A stretch of 64,000 nt of DNA, taken from Papio anubis. Taxonomy: Eukaryota; Chordata; Mammalia; Primates; Cercopithecidae. The stretch covers positions 59,269,590 to 59,333,589 of the forward strand of contig NC_044980.1 of the NCBI RefSeq assembly GCF_008728515.1, given 5' to 3'. A model generated the notes under the pieces. It was not told where the DNA came from. It was given only the letters and a program-made list of their open reading frames with translations, and made no database searches. A program made the translations under genes and the position numbers. This document shows positions 1 through 11,981 of the stretch, piece by piece. Position 1 is the first letter of the stretch. Every line of letters begins with the position of its first letter.

Positions 1-123
1 GGTGTTCTTGATGTGGGAGCATCTCCACCCTAGCTCAGCAATCTAAGCCAGGGAGTAACAGAAAGAACAGCTATTGGGACTGTATTCCTTCCTAGGTGTC
101 TTGTGAAGTCCCTTACAGGGCTT

Positions 124-154
124 TTGTTGTTGTTGTTGATGATGTTGTTGTTTT
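124..154. repeat. (TTG)n microsatellite
   Basis: Short imperfect TTG/TGT triplet run with a GATGAT interruption. Nothing else is recognised in the first 350 bases. Confidence 0.7.
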
Positions 155-354
155 AACTTCAACTTTAGAGCTAAAGGAGTGCTGTATCCTACTCCTTGAT
201 ATGTTGAAGCCTGAGAGGCTCCCGAGGGTAAGAGGCACACTTACCCTTTACTGAATGGGTGGACCCCACTCTGACTGTAGATATTCTAGTGATTTACAAG
301 ATGTAACATGCTTCCACCAAAATTATGACATTTAATCCTTTCTGCACCTCTATA

Positions 355-525
355 TGCTGGGAATTATTTATCCCTGTTTTACATATGAGGAAACCGAAGC
401 CCTGAGAGGTGAGGTGACTTGCCTCAGTCACACAGCATGTGAGCTACTGAGTTGGAATGAGCAGCCAGATCTCCTGACCTCCAGCCCACGATCTTGCCCA
501 CTACCCCACAGGTGCCCCTCTCCAG
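355..525 (-). repeat. MIR SINE, antisense
   Basis: Reads as the reverse complement of the MIR core: a 'cctgttttacatatgaggaa' block is followed by gcctcagtcacacagcatg and a degraded acceptor-like end (ctgacctccagcccacgatc). This matches the remembered MIR order of TTTCCTCATCTGTAAAATGGG, GTGACCTTGGGCAAGT and the tRNA-derived head. Old, diverged copy with fuzzy ends. Confidence 0.7.
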
Positions 526-794
526 CCATCCTGTTATTTATTGTGAAGGAATTTCTGAGTAACCAGAGCTAGGATCAAGCAGCTTCTTCTATCACTTGTA
601 AATGGACACCCATCTCCTCCATTTTTATTTCATCATTTATCTTCAATTGGTGTTCTGATGTATTATACAGACCTGAAGCATGCAGATCACAGGAAGGGCA
701 GTAGGAAGCCCCCAGGAGCAAATCCACCATAAGGGAGAAGGGAATCTAGCACTTTGCTGTAGTTTCTAATGTTACTGAACACCAGGGGTCCAGG

Positions 795-1372
795 CTGGGT
801 CCTGTTGCTCACTGCACAAAAAGCCAATCACTGAGACGATGAGTATTGACATGGGAAGAAGGCTTTATTATATTGCGGGTGACATCAGCCAGAGACACGA
901 GAGCCAGATCTCAAATCCATTCCTTCTTCCTCACTAAAGTTACAGGTTTATACAGTCAGAAAGGAAAACAGGAAGGGCAAGGAAAAGGAGTTGGTCAGCA
1001 GGCAGCAGGTGTGTTTCATTGTACAAATGTAAATTTGCTTCAATTCTATTGGCATGTGGCTTGTTGGAAAATCGGGCCAGTTTCACTGAGAGAGTGGTGC
1101 TCTGGGTATGGTATATCATGGCCCCATACTCCTCAGCTCAGGCCCTGGAGTGGGAACCTGTGAGTATGAATTGAACTGCTGAATCACTAAATCCTAGAGC
1201 TTTGTGGGCCAATTAACTTTCCCTCCAGACACTTGTCTAAATAACTGGAAAACACAGAAGGCAGTCTTCTCCTAATTTGCAATCTCTGGTCTGAAAACAT
1301 GGTGGGTGAGCACCATTTTCCCTAGCCTCAGCTTGCAAGCTATTTCCAACTTCCCTGCAACAAAAAGGCACA
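795..1372 (-). mobile_element. ERV-type solo LTR, antisense (class I-like)
   Basis: The reverse complement has LTR character: a polyadenylation signal (TTTATT on plus near 863-868) lies just upstream of a short U5-like block (ccaatcactgag, tgctcactgcacaaaaagcc). The block aagaaggctttatt...gacatcagccagagacacgagagccagatc resembles MER52-like class I LTR ends as I remember them. No internal retroviral sequence adjoins it and no clean target-site duplication was found, so family and ends are uncertain. Confidence 0.45.
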
Positions 1373-2005
1373 ATGAATGGTAGTGATGGACAAGTTCTGG
1401 TCTGATTGATACCTCTGTAGGACAGTTAGGGCCTGAGGCTGCAGATGCTCAGGCCAGCTTACCACGACAGTGAGCAACTAATGGACCCATTTAGACACCT
1501 ACCAGTATTTTACAGAAATTCAACCCTGGAATTCCTGGAGATGCCTAAAGAGGCTGGCTGTAGCCAAGCAGGAGGGGCTCAGAGCCATGGAGATCTGTGT
1601 GCGAGTAATGCTAACGGGCTCTGTGGCTGTGAGTACAAATGGGAAAAGCCTGAGATACTAAAGCTGCAGCTCCTCATTTGCTCTCCAGCCCTTCCCCTGT
1701 ACCACCTGTAAAGCAGACACTCAAAGCTCTCTTAAAACCTGAGCAGTTACATGAAGAAGCACTTCTCCAATGTATTCTCCTGAATACACACTTGAAATTT
1801 CTCTTTCAAGACCAAAGACCCCACAAAAATGGACCAAGAAGTTACCAGAGTAACATACTCGGGTCCAGTTAGCTCGAGAAAGAATAATTATAGGATGTTT
1901 TGAGAGACTCTATTATACCATTCCCTGTTTAACTTGCAGAAGCTAATGCTGAGAGGGTTCCAGGACAGCTCTCCGTGAAGTCTTGATTCCAGCAGCTGCC
2001 TGGTA
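1373..2005. other. no recognised feature
   Basis: Moderately complex single-copy-like DNA. Open frames here (about 60-90 codons) overlap each other without splice or codon signals and look like chance. Confidence 0.5.
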
Positions 2006-2007
2006 TA

Positions 2008-2195
2008 GAGCAATGGCTCCTAATCCTGCAGCACATTAGAGCCCCCAGGGGAGTTTTTTTAAAAATACTGCTACCTGGGCTTCACCCCAGATAAATTAAT
2101 TCAGAATGTCTGGGGGTGAAGCGAGGACATGATATATTTTTAAATCTCAGCAGGTGATTTGAGAATCTGCAGTAGGGATTGAGAACTACTGGTAT
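2008..2195 (+). mobile_element. MER5A-like hAT-Charlie fragment
   Basis: Shows the MER5A order: a head (caatggctcctaatc), cagcacattagagccccca, an A-rich spacer, a ttcaccccag...ttaattcagaatgtctgggg block and a terminal inverted end (ggattgagaactactgg). Non-autonomous DNA transposon relic with no coding capacity. Confidence 0.7.
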
Positions 2196-2214
2196 GGAGG
2201 AAAGAGGCCAGGAT

Positions 2215-2320
2215 TGATCATCAGAAGACCCCACTTAGTTTCTGCAAGATTTCAGCTGGGTAATTTTGGTCAATTCCCTGACCACTCCTGGTTGTGGTTT
2301 TCATATCATTTCTAAGTTTC
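2215..2320 (+). repeat. possible MIR fragment
   Basis: Weak similarity to sense MIR (cagctgggtaattttggtcaattccctga, then a degraded CTCAGTTT-like block). Could be chance. Confidence 0.3.
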
Positions 2321-2324
2321 TTTT

Positions 2325-2690
2325 AGGCACAAAAATTTGTATGTACATTACAGCATTGCTTATAACAGTAAAAAAAAAAAAAAAAAAAAAAAGAATGTTC
2401 TAAATATCCAATAGAGGATTAATTAAATAAATCACGCATACCCAGGTGCTAGAATACAGTGCAAACATATAAAACGACATTAAGTGAAACAGCAGATTAT
2501 AAAATAGTTTTACTCTATGACCTCATTTTTGAAACCAAATGAAAAAATTATATAGATATGTATATGGTTGCAAGGATATACACCAAAATCTTTAGTTTTT
2601 CCTTTCCTGATGAATGACTTTCATTTTGTTCTTTTTACATGTCTGTTTTCTAAATATTCTGTGGTAAATACTAAGAGAGAGAAAAAATCT
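2325..2690 (+). mobile_element. old L1 3'-end-like remnant, sense
   Basis: Contains the order typical of an old L1 3' region: a poly(A) run at about 2371-2392, aatatccaatagaggattaa, ttaaataaatcacgcatacc, ctagaatacagtgcaaac, taagtgaaacagcagatta. The family was not determined. Confidence 0.4.
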
Positions 2691-2694
2691 ATCC

Positions 2695-3214
2695 ACACAT
2701 GTCAAACCTTGAATATCAGTCAAATATAGTTGTAGAAAATCTCAAAAATAATTATATCTCTATAGGTAGTGCTTTAGCTTTTATATTTATTAGGAAGATA
2801 TATGCAAAAACTGGCTGCTTTGCTCGTCCTCTAGGTTACCTACAAAAATGTACTAACCTTAGACTTGTTCATCTTCCTGATTTGAAGACCGAAGATCTAG
2901 GGAGAAGATGGAGAAGGCATTTCTCCTGCAGTATTTGTTCTGGGTCCTGGCGGGGCTGCCCTCATTTCATTGGAGAGAATAATGAGAGAGGAAGCAGAAG
3001 TGAGAAAGTCAGGAGACCAGGGAGCCAGGAGAGAAGGCTCTTGATCTGTTTTTCTTCCCTAGAGCATCCTGTGATATTTTTTGCCTGGTGTATACCATGG
3101 TGATTATGAAGATAAAATAAGAGACATCAGTGAAAAAGATTAGGTCACATTTAAGCACACAATTGTTCAATAAATTTTCATTCACTCACACATGCCTTAA
3201 GAGCTACTTAACAA
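2695..3214. other. no recognised feature (one 134-codon chance frame)
   Basis: A plus-strand frame of 134 codons (2699-3103) is open here. It has no good start context, no splice signals and no recognisable domain. The first third is AT-rich and low-complexity, the last third is Arg/Ser-rich. I treat it as chance. Confidence 0.5.
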
Positions 3215-3715
3215 ACATGTGACTTCAGAGAATTATCCCCTGTGAGCCTGAGTTTCCACCCCTAAAAAGGGGAGGATAGTCTGGGTACGGTAGCTCAGGC
3301 CTGTAATCCCAGCACTTTGGGAGGCCGAGGTGGGCAGATCACCTGAGGTCAGGTGTTCGAGACCAACCTGGCCAACATGGTGAAACCCCGTCTTTACTAA
3401 AAATACAAGAATTAGCTGGGTGTGGTGATGTCAGCCTGTAATCCCAGCTACTCAGGAGGCTGCGGCAGGAGAATTGCTTGAACCCGGGAGGCAGACGTTG
3501 CAGTGAGCCGAGATCACACTATTGCACTCCAGCCTGGGCGACAGAGCAAGAGTATATCTCAAAAAAAAAAAAAAAAAGTGGGAGGGAGGATAATAATGGC
3601 ACCAATTTCACTGGATTGCCATGAGAATTAAATGATGTGATATAGATAAAGCACAAAGCAAAACATAGAGCACATAAAAAGTATTTAATACAGGCCAGCT
3701 ATTATTATTATCACA
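3215..3715 (+). repeat. MIR SINE, sense, split by an Alu
   Basis: Left part (to 3278) reads gagcctgagtttccacccct followed by aaaaaggggaggata. The right part (from about 3585) resumes ggataataatggcacc...ggattgccatgagaattaaatgatg...gcacataaaaagtattt, the expected MIR continuation. The Alu at 3279-3577 interrupts it. Confidence 0.75.
3279..3577 (+). mobile_element. Alu (AluS-like), full length
   Basis: Complete dimeric Alu with a gcctgtaatcccagcactt head, A-rich middle linker, right arm and A-tail (3561-3577). The short repeat ggaggata at 3271-3278 and 3585-3592 is a probable target-site duplication. Nested in the MIR. Confidence 0.95.
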
Positions 3716-4276
3716 ACATATTCCAGTATTCCTTAACCAAAAATACTTGCGGCATTGATAACACTGTTATTGTAATCCAGAAAAAGAGAATTACAAAAAC
3801 TTAAGATTACAGCTTTAACAATCTGGCATGGAATGATAAAAATAGTTTGGGAGGTTATATTTTGATTAGAAAAATGTACTTTTTTGCCATTTTAATACCA
3901 AAAAAAAGAATTATTTCAAGTGTTTAAAAATAGTCCCTCTAAGGTCTGACACCAAAAATAGAATATTTCATTTCAGAAAGAATGCCTTAGAGAAATGATG
4001 TGCTGCCGATAAAGGAAATTACACTAGAAATGACTTTGGGTTTAAGGCAAGTATTTTTCTGTTATAAAAGTGATTAGGGCTTTAGAAATGTTTTCAAAAT
4101 GATATAGTATACTCACCTCATATAATGAATGTATCTTGACTTTTTGTCAGACTCAAGATTCAAGAGAACCAGGACTGGGTACAGGAATGGGGGAAAAGAA
4201 ACTCTAAGATATTGTTGGTTTCAGATCACGGGCTTTACTGAATTAAAGTAAAGCCTTATAACTTTATAAGTTTATA
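3716..4276. other. no recognised feature
   Basis: AT-rich DNA with short A/T homopolymers. No repeat family or gene signal seen. Confidence 0.5.
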
Positions 4277-4304
4277 GTTCTTATAACTATATTGTTATAA
4301 GAAC
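4277..4304. repeat. perfect 11-bp inverted repeat, 6-base loop
   Basis: gttcttataac (4277-4287) and gttataagaac (4294-4304) are exact complements separated by tatatt. Lies eight bases upstream of a MER5A-like element. AT-rich, so it may be chance. Confidence 0.6.
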
Positions 4305-4311
4305 AATATAA

Positions 4312-4493
4312 ACCAGTGGTTACCAAGCTTGTGATGCCCATTGGAATCGCCTGGGAAGCCTAAAAAAAAATGCCAGTGTCTGGCTCCCACCCTCAGAGAT
4401 TCTGATTTACTTGGTCTGGAGCATGGCCTGGGTTCCAGAATTTTTAAAATACCTCCAGGTGTTTCTGATATGCAGACAAGTTTGAGAACCACA
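4312..4493 (+). mobile_element. MER5A-like hAT-Charlie fragment
   Basis: Begins ccagtggttaccaagcttg, continues gcccattggaatcgcctggg, gattctgatttacttggtct and ends agtttgagaaccaca. Both terminal inverted ends of the element are recognisable. Non-coding; a 116-codon minus-strand frame across it is incidental. Confidence 0.8.
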
Positions 4494-5234
4494 GACATAG
4501 ACAAGGGATCTATTTGAACAAGTATAGTCCCCAAGAAGGGCTGTCTGCCTTCCTCTTTCACCAAGGCAAGCGACCAGATTCTGGATCCTTGCTGTTCTAG
4601 CGTCATGTCATCTTCCATTCTCTGCATCTCTGCTTCAGTTTTCACAGCCCTCCTTTAGTTGTGTTTCTGCATCACATGGCCAGAAAACTTCCATTTATGG
4701 CTACTTAAGAACCTCCATGGGCAGGTCTTTTATACCAATTCTATACTTCAGGACTTCTATACCATTTCTATGCCAGGTGACATCAATGAACCAGGAAAAT
4801 ATGTTTCAACCACATTAATTTTTGGTAGAAGCCAAAGTGTTCAGATGGTGTCTTTGAAGGATCACCAGGCCAGGAGCTGTGGTCTGAACTGTTCTGTGTG
4901 CATGCACCTGTCCTTAGGAGAGTGAGATAGTCGAGTCAGATGTAAACTTAGCTTTCAAATTGAGAAAAAAAAAAAAAAGGATCTACTCATCTTTACAACA
5001 TACTTTAACTGTATTGCTCACATTGGAAGTAATGATATAGGGGGCCTTTTAAAAACTAGAATTTGAAGCCAGAAGTATTTTATCTCCCAGGTTTATCTGA
5101 AAAAGAAACTAGGAAATATGTAATGAATGTAGATTGCATACAAAATGAGATTATATAGAAGATATATTATTGGCCTAGAATGACAAAAATAGCTTCAAGA
5201 TTTAAAAGTGCTTTCATGATAAAAATAATCTCAC
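4494..5234. other. no recognised feature
   Basis: Single-copy-like DNA with a poly(A) run at about 4965-4978. No gene signal. Confidence 0.5.
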
Positions 5235-5410
5235 ATTGTCCTTGGAACATACCTGTGCGATATTTTTATTCTTGTGTAATAGATGAGGAAATGAAGGCTC
5301 ACAAAGATTAAGTGTCTTGCTCAAGGTCACATAGGCAATAAATGCTAGTGTCAGTGCTTGAACTTACATCCCCCTGATTCAAAGGCCACTATACTTTCCA
5401 CTGTGCCATG
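5235..5410 (-). repeat. MIR SINE, antisense
   Basis: tagatgaggaaatgaaggct, cttgctcaaggtcacatagg and ggccactatactttccactg give the antisense MIR order from 3' core to tRNA-like head. Nearly full length. Confidence 0.8.
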
Positions 5411-6400
5411 ACTGGAAGTACAAATCGTGTCTAAATGTGGTTCAAATTTATTAGGTTATTTATAATTTTTGCTTTTCCTTTCATTTTACTTATAACTGCC
5501 AAGAATAGACTTAGCTCTGTTATTAATCAGTAATTGAGGAGATGTGTCAATAGAGTTTTGTTTGTTTGTTTGTTTTTGTTTTTTTGCAAGCAAGAGCAGG
5601 TGGCTTTAGATATATTTATTAGGTAGAATAATTTATTGGAATCATTGTTCCAAACAATGCAAAGGGAATCATTGCAATCACATGGGGAAATGAGAGAAAA
5701 GGGATTGGAAAGTGGACACGAACCTAGGAGAATGCGCAGGCTACATAGCTGAGACAAGTTGGCCAGGATGTTGCCCTAGCCAACACCACTGATGGATGCT
5801 GCTGCCCTAAATGAATCCTAACTATCCCTTCCTCTTGGGTCAAACACTCTAGCTTCAAAGCTCTGGTACAAACACCCAACTGGTCATGTGCAGCATCCTG
5901 GTTGCAGGGAGTAGGAGAGGAAAGACTGTCCCCATGGAAGGAAGCTTCTATAGTGGACATTGTATACCCTCAATACCATCAATAATGGGGAGTCCCTCAA
6001 TAGGAAGAAGGATTGAATGTAAGACAACCAAAACAATGTCTCCTGCAGAACAGTAGTTCAAAACTATATGTCCACATCCTTCTATTTTTCTGCAGTATTA
6101 GAAAATCTTGTAAGAGAGGCTTCCAAGGAAAATTACAAGCTATTTTAAAAAGAATACTTTATTCACTCTTAATTTTAAAAATCTGTGGTAGATAACAAAG
6201 TCATTGGAGACACAATCAATTTGCACACTGAGAAAAAGAAATACAAAACTTGAACCTGGGGAGTTTGTTATTCAACATCTTCCAAATTAGGAAGTCTGTG
6301 GGATTACACTCGTTCATTTTCTAATCCAGCTCCAGTCTGTGAAGAAGTCACCCCATGCAATAAGGTCACAGCCATTCTAGGGCACAGTGTGGAAACTTGC
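5411..6400. other. no recognised gene; (GTTT)n tract
   Basis: A (GTTT)n/T-rich microsatellite lies at 5554-5586. The rest is single-copy-like; open frames on both strands are short and overlapping. Confidence 0.5.
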
Positions 6401-6404
6401 TCCT

Positions 6405-6480
6405 TATTCATTTATTCATTCATTCATTTGTTCAGCCTACATTTATTATGCACTTTTCTGTGTCCTAGGCACTGAGGTTT
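6405..6480 (-). mobile_element. L2 3'-end fragment, antisense
   Basis: ttcattcattcatttgttca...acatttattatgcac...tgtcctaggcactgagg matches the reverse complement of the L2 3' terminus (…CTAGGCACAGTGCCTGGCAC…AATAAATGTTTGTTGAATGAATG). Confidence 0.6.
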
Positions 6481-8240
6481 CCAGCACCTGCTTCTGAGAA
6501 AATGAGGATAAAAATTCATAGATCCTGAAAAAAAGTCTTGTTTGTGTGTATGTATGGTAGGCTTGTTCTCACGTGATTTTGATGTTGTGTATGTTGCTAT
6601 GCAAGAATTAGAGATAATTTAATTTTTCAAACAACATAGGGTATTTAAGTAATCTAGAGAACTCACTTATTAATAATATTAGAGTAGCCTATTTACTAAT
6701 ATGTTTAAACATTGTTAAAATTTTTCATCATCTTGGAAATTCCCCTTCTGCTCTATCCTTTAGTTTCCTACCTGCTAGGGTTTTTCTCCCCCCTCTCTCT
6801 CTTTTGCTATGTGCATACAAGCACAAGTAAAGAATAAAAATTGTTCATTGCTTATCGGGAAGTGCTATTTTTAGACAGAATCTTAGGTCTTGAAAGATTT
6901 CGTTTCATAAGCCTTTTTGGCATGCTTACTGTCTTTCAGAAAATGAAAAAGAAGGAGCTCACCAAAGACAGACTTATACTTAAAGTTGGACTAATTTGGA
7001 TGATAAAAACTGAACTGGAGCTGTATATGGGAAGAGCTAAACAATGACTTGATGTTATCATTGTTTAAATCTTTTTCTAAATAGTGTAAGCACCACCACA
7101 ATTTGTTGTAATATCCTTTTTTTTTTTTCCTGGAGCCAAACCTGGGTTGTATCAGTCCAGTGTCTGTTTTCATAAACCCAAACAGAAGAGCCCCGTAGAA
7201 CAACGAGGCTTAATCTGCAAAGCGTAGAGAGGCAGAATGGGCTTTAGAAAGATCATTTATTCTTAGAAGAAATTGTGTAAATACCATTTCAAGTGTCAAA
7301 ATAATAACCTTTTGTTTCTGAAAGTTGAAGGTACGAGCACCTATGTTTGCTTTTTTAGGTATTTGGAAAGCCATTTCCATGTAAAAACAATAAGTAAAAA
7401 GAATGATGTCTAGTTTTCTACTTCCCAGTGAAAGTAAGTGCATCAGCTGCTAAAAATGTCTATAAATAATGAAACAAAAGTTTTTCTAAATTCTTCAGTT
7501 CTCAGAAGCTACCCTTACATTTAGTACCCAAGTAAAATGACTTGAGCCCTCCTCTCATATTATTTGTGAAGTCTGTTGCCCCCACATACCCTCAACTGCC
7601 TTTTCAGGCCATTCTTCTCTAGTGTATTTGGGTAACAGAGGGCCTGTCCCACATTCACTGCTGAGTCAGCCCATGCTGCAGCCTGAATCTCTAGTGTTAC
7701 CACACTGCCCCTTCAGTATTGTTTGCAGCTCTGTGTCTCTGGCCCACTTACCTCACAGCCTCACCAATATACACATACTGATTGGAATCTGGACTGCCAC
7801 TCTTGTGCCTTCATTTTCCAGGGCATTGCTCACACTAGGCTGTTGTTACCAGTCCATGTGCCTTTCTGCCAAACAGCTTCTGGATGCCGTCCCTGAGAAC
7901 TCTTCCCTCTTGCTATAGCCCAGGTGATGACCATACCAGTTTCTCAATTGCACTACTTAGGTAGTCCTTTCATTTCTTTCCTCTTGAATGGACCTTCATC
8001 CTCCACCTGCATTCAGAAATTCTCTTCTCATTGCTCCTGAAACATCTAGATCTGAGAGAGACTGATGTGGTTGGTGATACTCAAACTCAGCCAGAATGAG
8101 TTAGGCCCTGTCAACCCTGTCTATATTAATGAATAAGAAGCTTTGGAGACTCTAATACTAGATTTTCAGGTAAATGGCTCTATTTCCCAGACTCCATGAG
8201 CTTTGGAAAGCATATTTCATGAGTTCCATAAATATCTTCT
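6481..8240. other. no recognised feature
   Basis: About 1.8 kb of AT-rich, apparently single-copy DNA. A 98-codon plus frame (7622-7918) and shorter frames show no motif and no credible splice context. Confidence 0.5.
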
Positions 8241-8242
8241 AG

Positions 8243-8402
8243 AACAGGAGTTCTTAAGTTTGGCTGCATATTAAAATCACCTGTAAAGCTTTAAAACTCC
8301 TAATGCTCAGGCCACCACCCACATCAATGGGGATCACCTGGGGGATGGGACCCAAGTCCTGCCCCTGAGGTGATCCCAATGGACAAAAAAGGTTGAGAAC
8401 CC
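8243..8402 (+). mobile_element. MER5A-like hAT-Charlie fragment
   Basis: gttcttaagtttggctgcat, attaaaatcacctg, aggccaccaccc and a gttgagaacccctga end follow the MER5A order, with an internal rearrangement that repeats a 'gatcacctggggg' block. Confidence 0.65.
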
Positions 8403-8599
8403 CTGACCTAGAAAGCGGCAGGATGAGGAATTAAACATAAAGATCATCACCTCATATTTTTCTTCCATAAATAAAGTATGTGCAAGAGACCCAGATTTTA
8501 ACAACAATTTCACATACATTCAAAGATTTATGCCTCTTTGTATTTTGACACAGTGAAGTAAAACTCTGTTAGAAGTTTAAACGTTATGCCAACCTTCTC

Positions 8600-10055
8600 C
8601 CTCCCCACCTCATGTCTATTTCTAAGCTACAACTATTTATTCTACAATTATTCATTCAACAAAGGTGTATTGAGCACCTACTATGTACCAGGCACTGGGG
8701 ATACCCCAGGAAATAAAGCAGACATGACTTACACTTGTGAAATTTATATCTGCCAGAGGGCACATATGATAAATAAGAAAGCAAATCAATAAACAAGATT
8801 ATTACAAAAGTGGGATGTGGCTAAGGACAGTAATAGAAAAAGGATAATATGAGAACAAGTGTGCTGCATCTGTGGGTGGAGGAAAAGAGCAGCTGATTCA
8901 GGTACCCAGGAAAGTCCTTTTTGGGAAGATGACATTTGAGGTGAGATCTGAATGGTAAAGGAGCCAGTCATGCGAAGATCTGGGGCAGAGCATGCCAGGC
9001 AGAAGGAGGAGTGAATGCGAAGACCCTGAGGCAGGAACAAACTTGGCTAGTTCCAGAACCTGACAGACTGGAGTGTGGTGAGAGGCAGGAACGCAGGACA
9101 AGACAAGGTCAGGAAGGAGTTAGCAACCAGCCTGGCAGGGCCTCGCTAGGTCACAAGAAAGAATGGATTTGATTTAAAATGCAGTGAAAAGCCACTGGAG
9201 GATGAGATTTATGTTTTTAAAATGTGTAAGAAAAGACTGTACAGGGCAACAGAGGAATTCGTCCCTTGGGTAATAGTTGCTTATTTTAGAGGTAAGCAAC
9301 TGTTTAGAGGTAAGACCAGCAGAATTTGCAGAAGTGTTGCAGGTTGGAGGGGGAGTGATGAGAATGAGGGAAAGGGGAGAATCAGAAACAAGTGTTTGGT
9401 CTGAGTAATGGATTTGATGGTGGTGCTATGCCATGAAACAGGGAGGTCTAGGTGAGGTGCCCTTTGGCAGATGAGAGAGCAAAAAACCAAAAGCTGTGTT
9501 TGAAGATAATAACTTGGTGATTCCTTTCAGCATCCATTAATATCCATTAAAAGATAATGTCCTTTAGGACAAATCTGGAGCTCAAAAGAAAGGTCAGGGT
9601 TGTAAATTTAAATTTGGAAGGCACTGGCATGGAGGTGGTATTTAAAACTTTGGGACTGGATGAGTTCATGTAGGGAGATGATGTAGAAAGAAAACAAAGG
9701 AGAGCTAGGAGCTGGGCACTGAGGTGCTCTTAAAGCCTAGGAAGAGAAGGAAGATCCAACAAAGGCAACTGAGTAGGGTCCAGGGATTTAGGGTGATAGG
9801 GCCCTGGATGTCAAGAGAAAAACTGTCTCAGATGGAAGGTGTGACAGTTTTACCAATGCTGCTGAAATTTCCAATAAGATAAGGACAGAGGGACCAGTGG
9901 ATTTTGTGAGAGAGGTTCTTGGTGTCCTTGACATGAGCAGCCAGAGGAGCACTGGGAACAGAAGTCTGGATTTGAGGGCTGAAGAGAAAGTGAGATGTGA
10001 GGAAATGGAGGCAGTGGCTATTGGCCCATCTACCAAGAAGTTCTGCTCTTCATGG
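8600..10055 (-). mobile_element. L2 LINE, antisense, about 1.45 kb
   Basis: Starts with the antisense 3' terminus (attcattcaacaaaggtgta, ctatgtaccaggcactgggg) and runs into purine-rich antisense ORF2. At 9841-9865 the reverse complement still encodes a decayed form of the L2 reverse-transcriptase motif: SAALVKLSH where intact copies have the order (L)DLSAAFDTVDH. Frame broken throughout; fossil. Confidence 0.8.
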
Positions 10056-11848
10056 AAACAAGTACTTATTCCCTATCCTGATCTAGACCTCTGAATATAC
10101 AGATCTATTAAAGTGTGCACATTTTTCTTGTTAAAGAACAAGTGTATACACTAGATGCCTGATCTCAGCTTAAATATACTCAGTGCATCCCCTGTTTGAC
10201 ATAATGGCTACAAGAAACTTGAAACTTGAATGAATGCTAAGGAGAGGATTAGCTCTGCTGTCACCCCATGCAGGAATAACTTCTGGAAAGATGCTCCCTC
10301 CCAGCCCCACCGCTTCAACTAACCATCATAATCAAAGAGCAAAATATATGATCCCCTTAAAATGCCTATAAAGAAAAAAAGAAAGGTTGATTATTAAATG
10401 ACAGGAAAGGTTATCCAACATAGAAAGCTTCAATTTAAATAGCACAAAGTAAGACTTTCTCACATTCCTATTCATTTCAACTTAAAACCTGAATAAATTC
10501 ACATAGCTTTTAGCTGAACGAGATTTTCACTCTCCTTCCATAGCAGAGAGGAAGACATACATCCTCCTTTATGGAGATTAAATGGTCCTGCCAATATCTT
10601 TTAGATTATGACCTCAAGAAGCAACGGAATATTTGGCCAGTTATTGTCAAAGGAGCAGCTTAATATCAGCTTTGAAAAAGGCAAAAATCTACTTTATTGG
10701 AAGAGAGTCTTGGGATTCAAAATGGGTAACACAAAAAGTCTTGAAAATACTTAGCTGTCTGGGGTGTCTATATAGACAAGCCCTTGGGGGTACAATTGTG
10801 ATGGAAATAAATTACTCTACAGGTGCCAATTTAAGTCTGTATTTTGCAGAGAAGGATAATTTGTAACTCTGAACGTCAAAATACAGTGGTCTTGCCCTGT
10901 GTAGCAGGGCTTTCAGAACTGAAGTCCAGAAGTGTCTTTGGGTAGGTAATATCCTCATTAAACATCAAGGAACAGCCAAAAAGTAGCTCATGATATTGGG
11001 GCAGGGCTGAGTTTGAAGACAGAAGCCCATAGCCGTACCAGTAAAGGGAAGATATTTCTGATTTCTGCAGACAAACTTCAATTGGGAGCAAGAGCTTGTG
11101 AGTACAGTGAGGAAGTGGAGAGCATATAGGAAATTCTGAGAGGGACTATGTGAGAAATCCAACGAGCATCAGATATCTCAGGTCGGGGAGCATGGAGAAA
11201 AAGAAATTATGTTAACTAGGGTGATTATGTTCCTTATGGTGTTTATTGCCACACACATTCACAATAAAAAATCCAAATACCTTTATTAACAGTAGTAGTT
11301 GTTCTTATAGGATGAAAATCTTCATCTTATTTACATGTATCCTTGCAATTCAGTGCAAGTCACAGACTACTTTCAAAACAAAATATATCAATAACATAGA
11401 ATACCTACACTTCAGGTGCTATAGGTATTCTTTTAACTGACCTTCACTTACCTAACTCACCGGATTAAGGGAAACTTTCTATTCCCTCTGTGAAACCTAT
11501 TGACTAATGCCCTGGTTATCAAGCTACTTCTAGTACCAGATATAGACTTCTGACCCACCCGTTGAATTGTATGCTTATCAAGAGTCAGCTATGCTGGTTT
11601 CCAAATCTGTTTTTGCCGTATTTTGATTAGGTGATTTGATGAAATAGGAGGGCAAAAAGAGCTGTTAACATAAAAATTAATTTGATGAACTAGTAAGAAA
11701 AAAAATGCTATCAAATTTGGTGTGGCCAAGATAACTATAAAAGACTGTAACAAATAATCATAACATTCTAGAAGGATTCTGCACTGCGTGTGCATCACAA
11801 GTATCTTCAAGTTTCTTCTAGACTTTAAAGAAATTGAAACTGGAAATT
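10056..11848. other. no recognised feature
   Basis: About 1.8 kb of AT-rich, single-copy-like DNA. Open frames of 64-82 codons on both strands are unsupported. Confidence 0.5.
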
Positions 11849-11866
11849 GGAGATGATGTTTTATGT

Positions 11867-11898
11867 GTCACTTCTCAGCCTTTTGGCTAAGATCAAGT
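11867..11898 (+). pseudogene. U2 snRNA 5'-end retropseudogene fragment
   Basis: gtcacttctcagccttttgg followed by ctaagatcaagt matches about the first 30 nucleotides of U2 snRNA with three substitutions. It is bounded by an imperfect 17-base direct repeat, ggagatgatgttttatg (11849-11865) and ggagataatgtataatg (11899-11915). The rest of U2 is absent. This fits L1-mediated insertion of a 3'-truncated U2 cDNA. Confidence 0.75.
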
Positions 11899-11981
11899 GG
11901 AGATAATGTATAATGAATATGGTTCTTGCCAGATGAAGAACTCCAATCAATGGATTCATACTTAAAAAGAAGACCTTAGTC

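Noticed and set aside
2699..3103. 134-codon open frame on plus
   Set aside because: Longest plus-strand frame in the left part, but no start context, splice sites, domain or compositional bias; ends in Arg/Ser-rich low-complexity residues.
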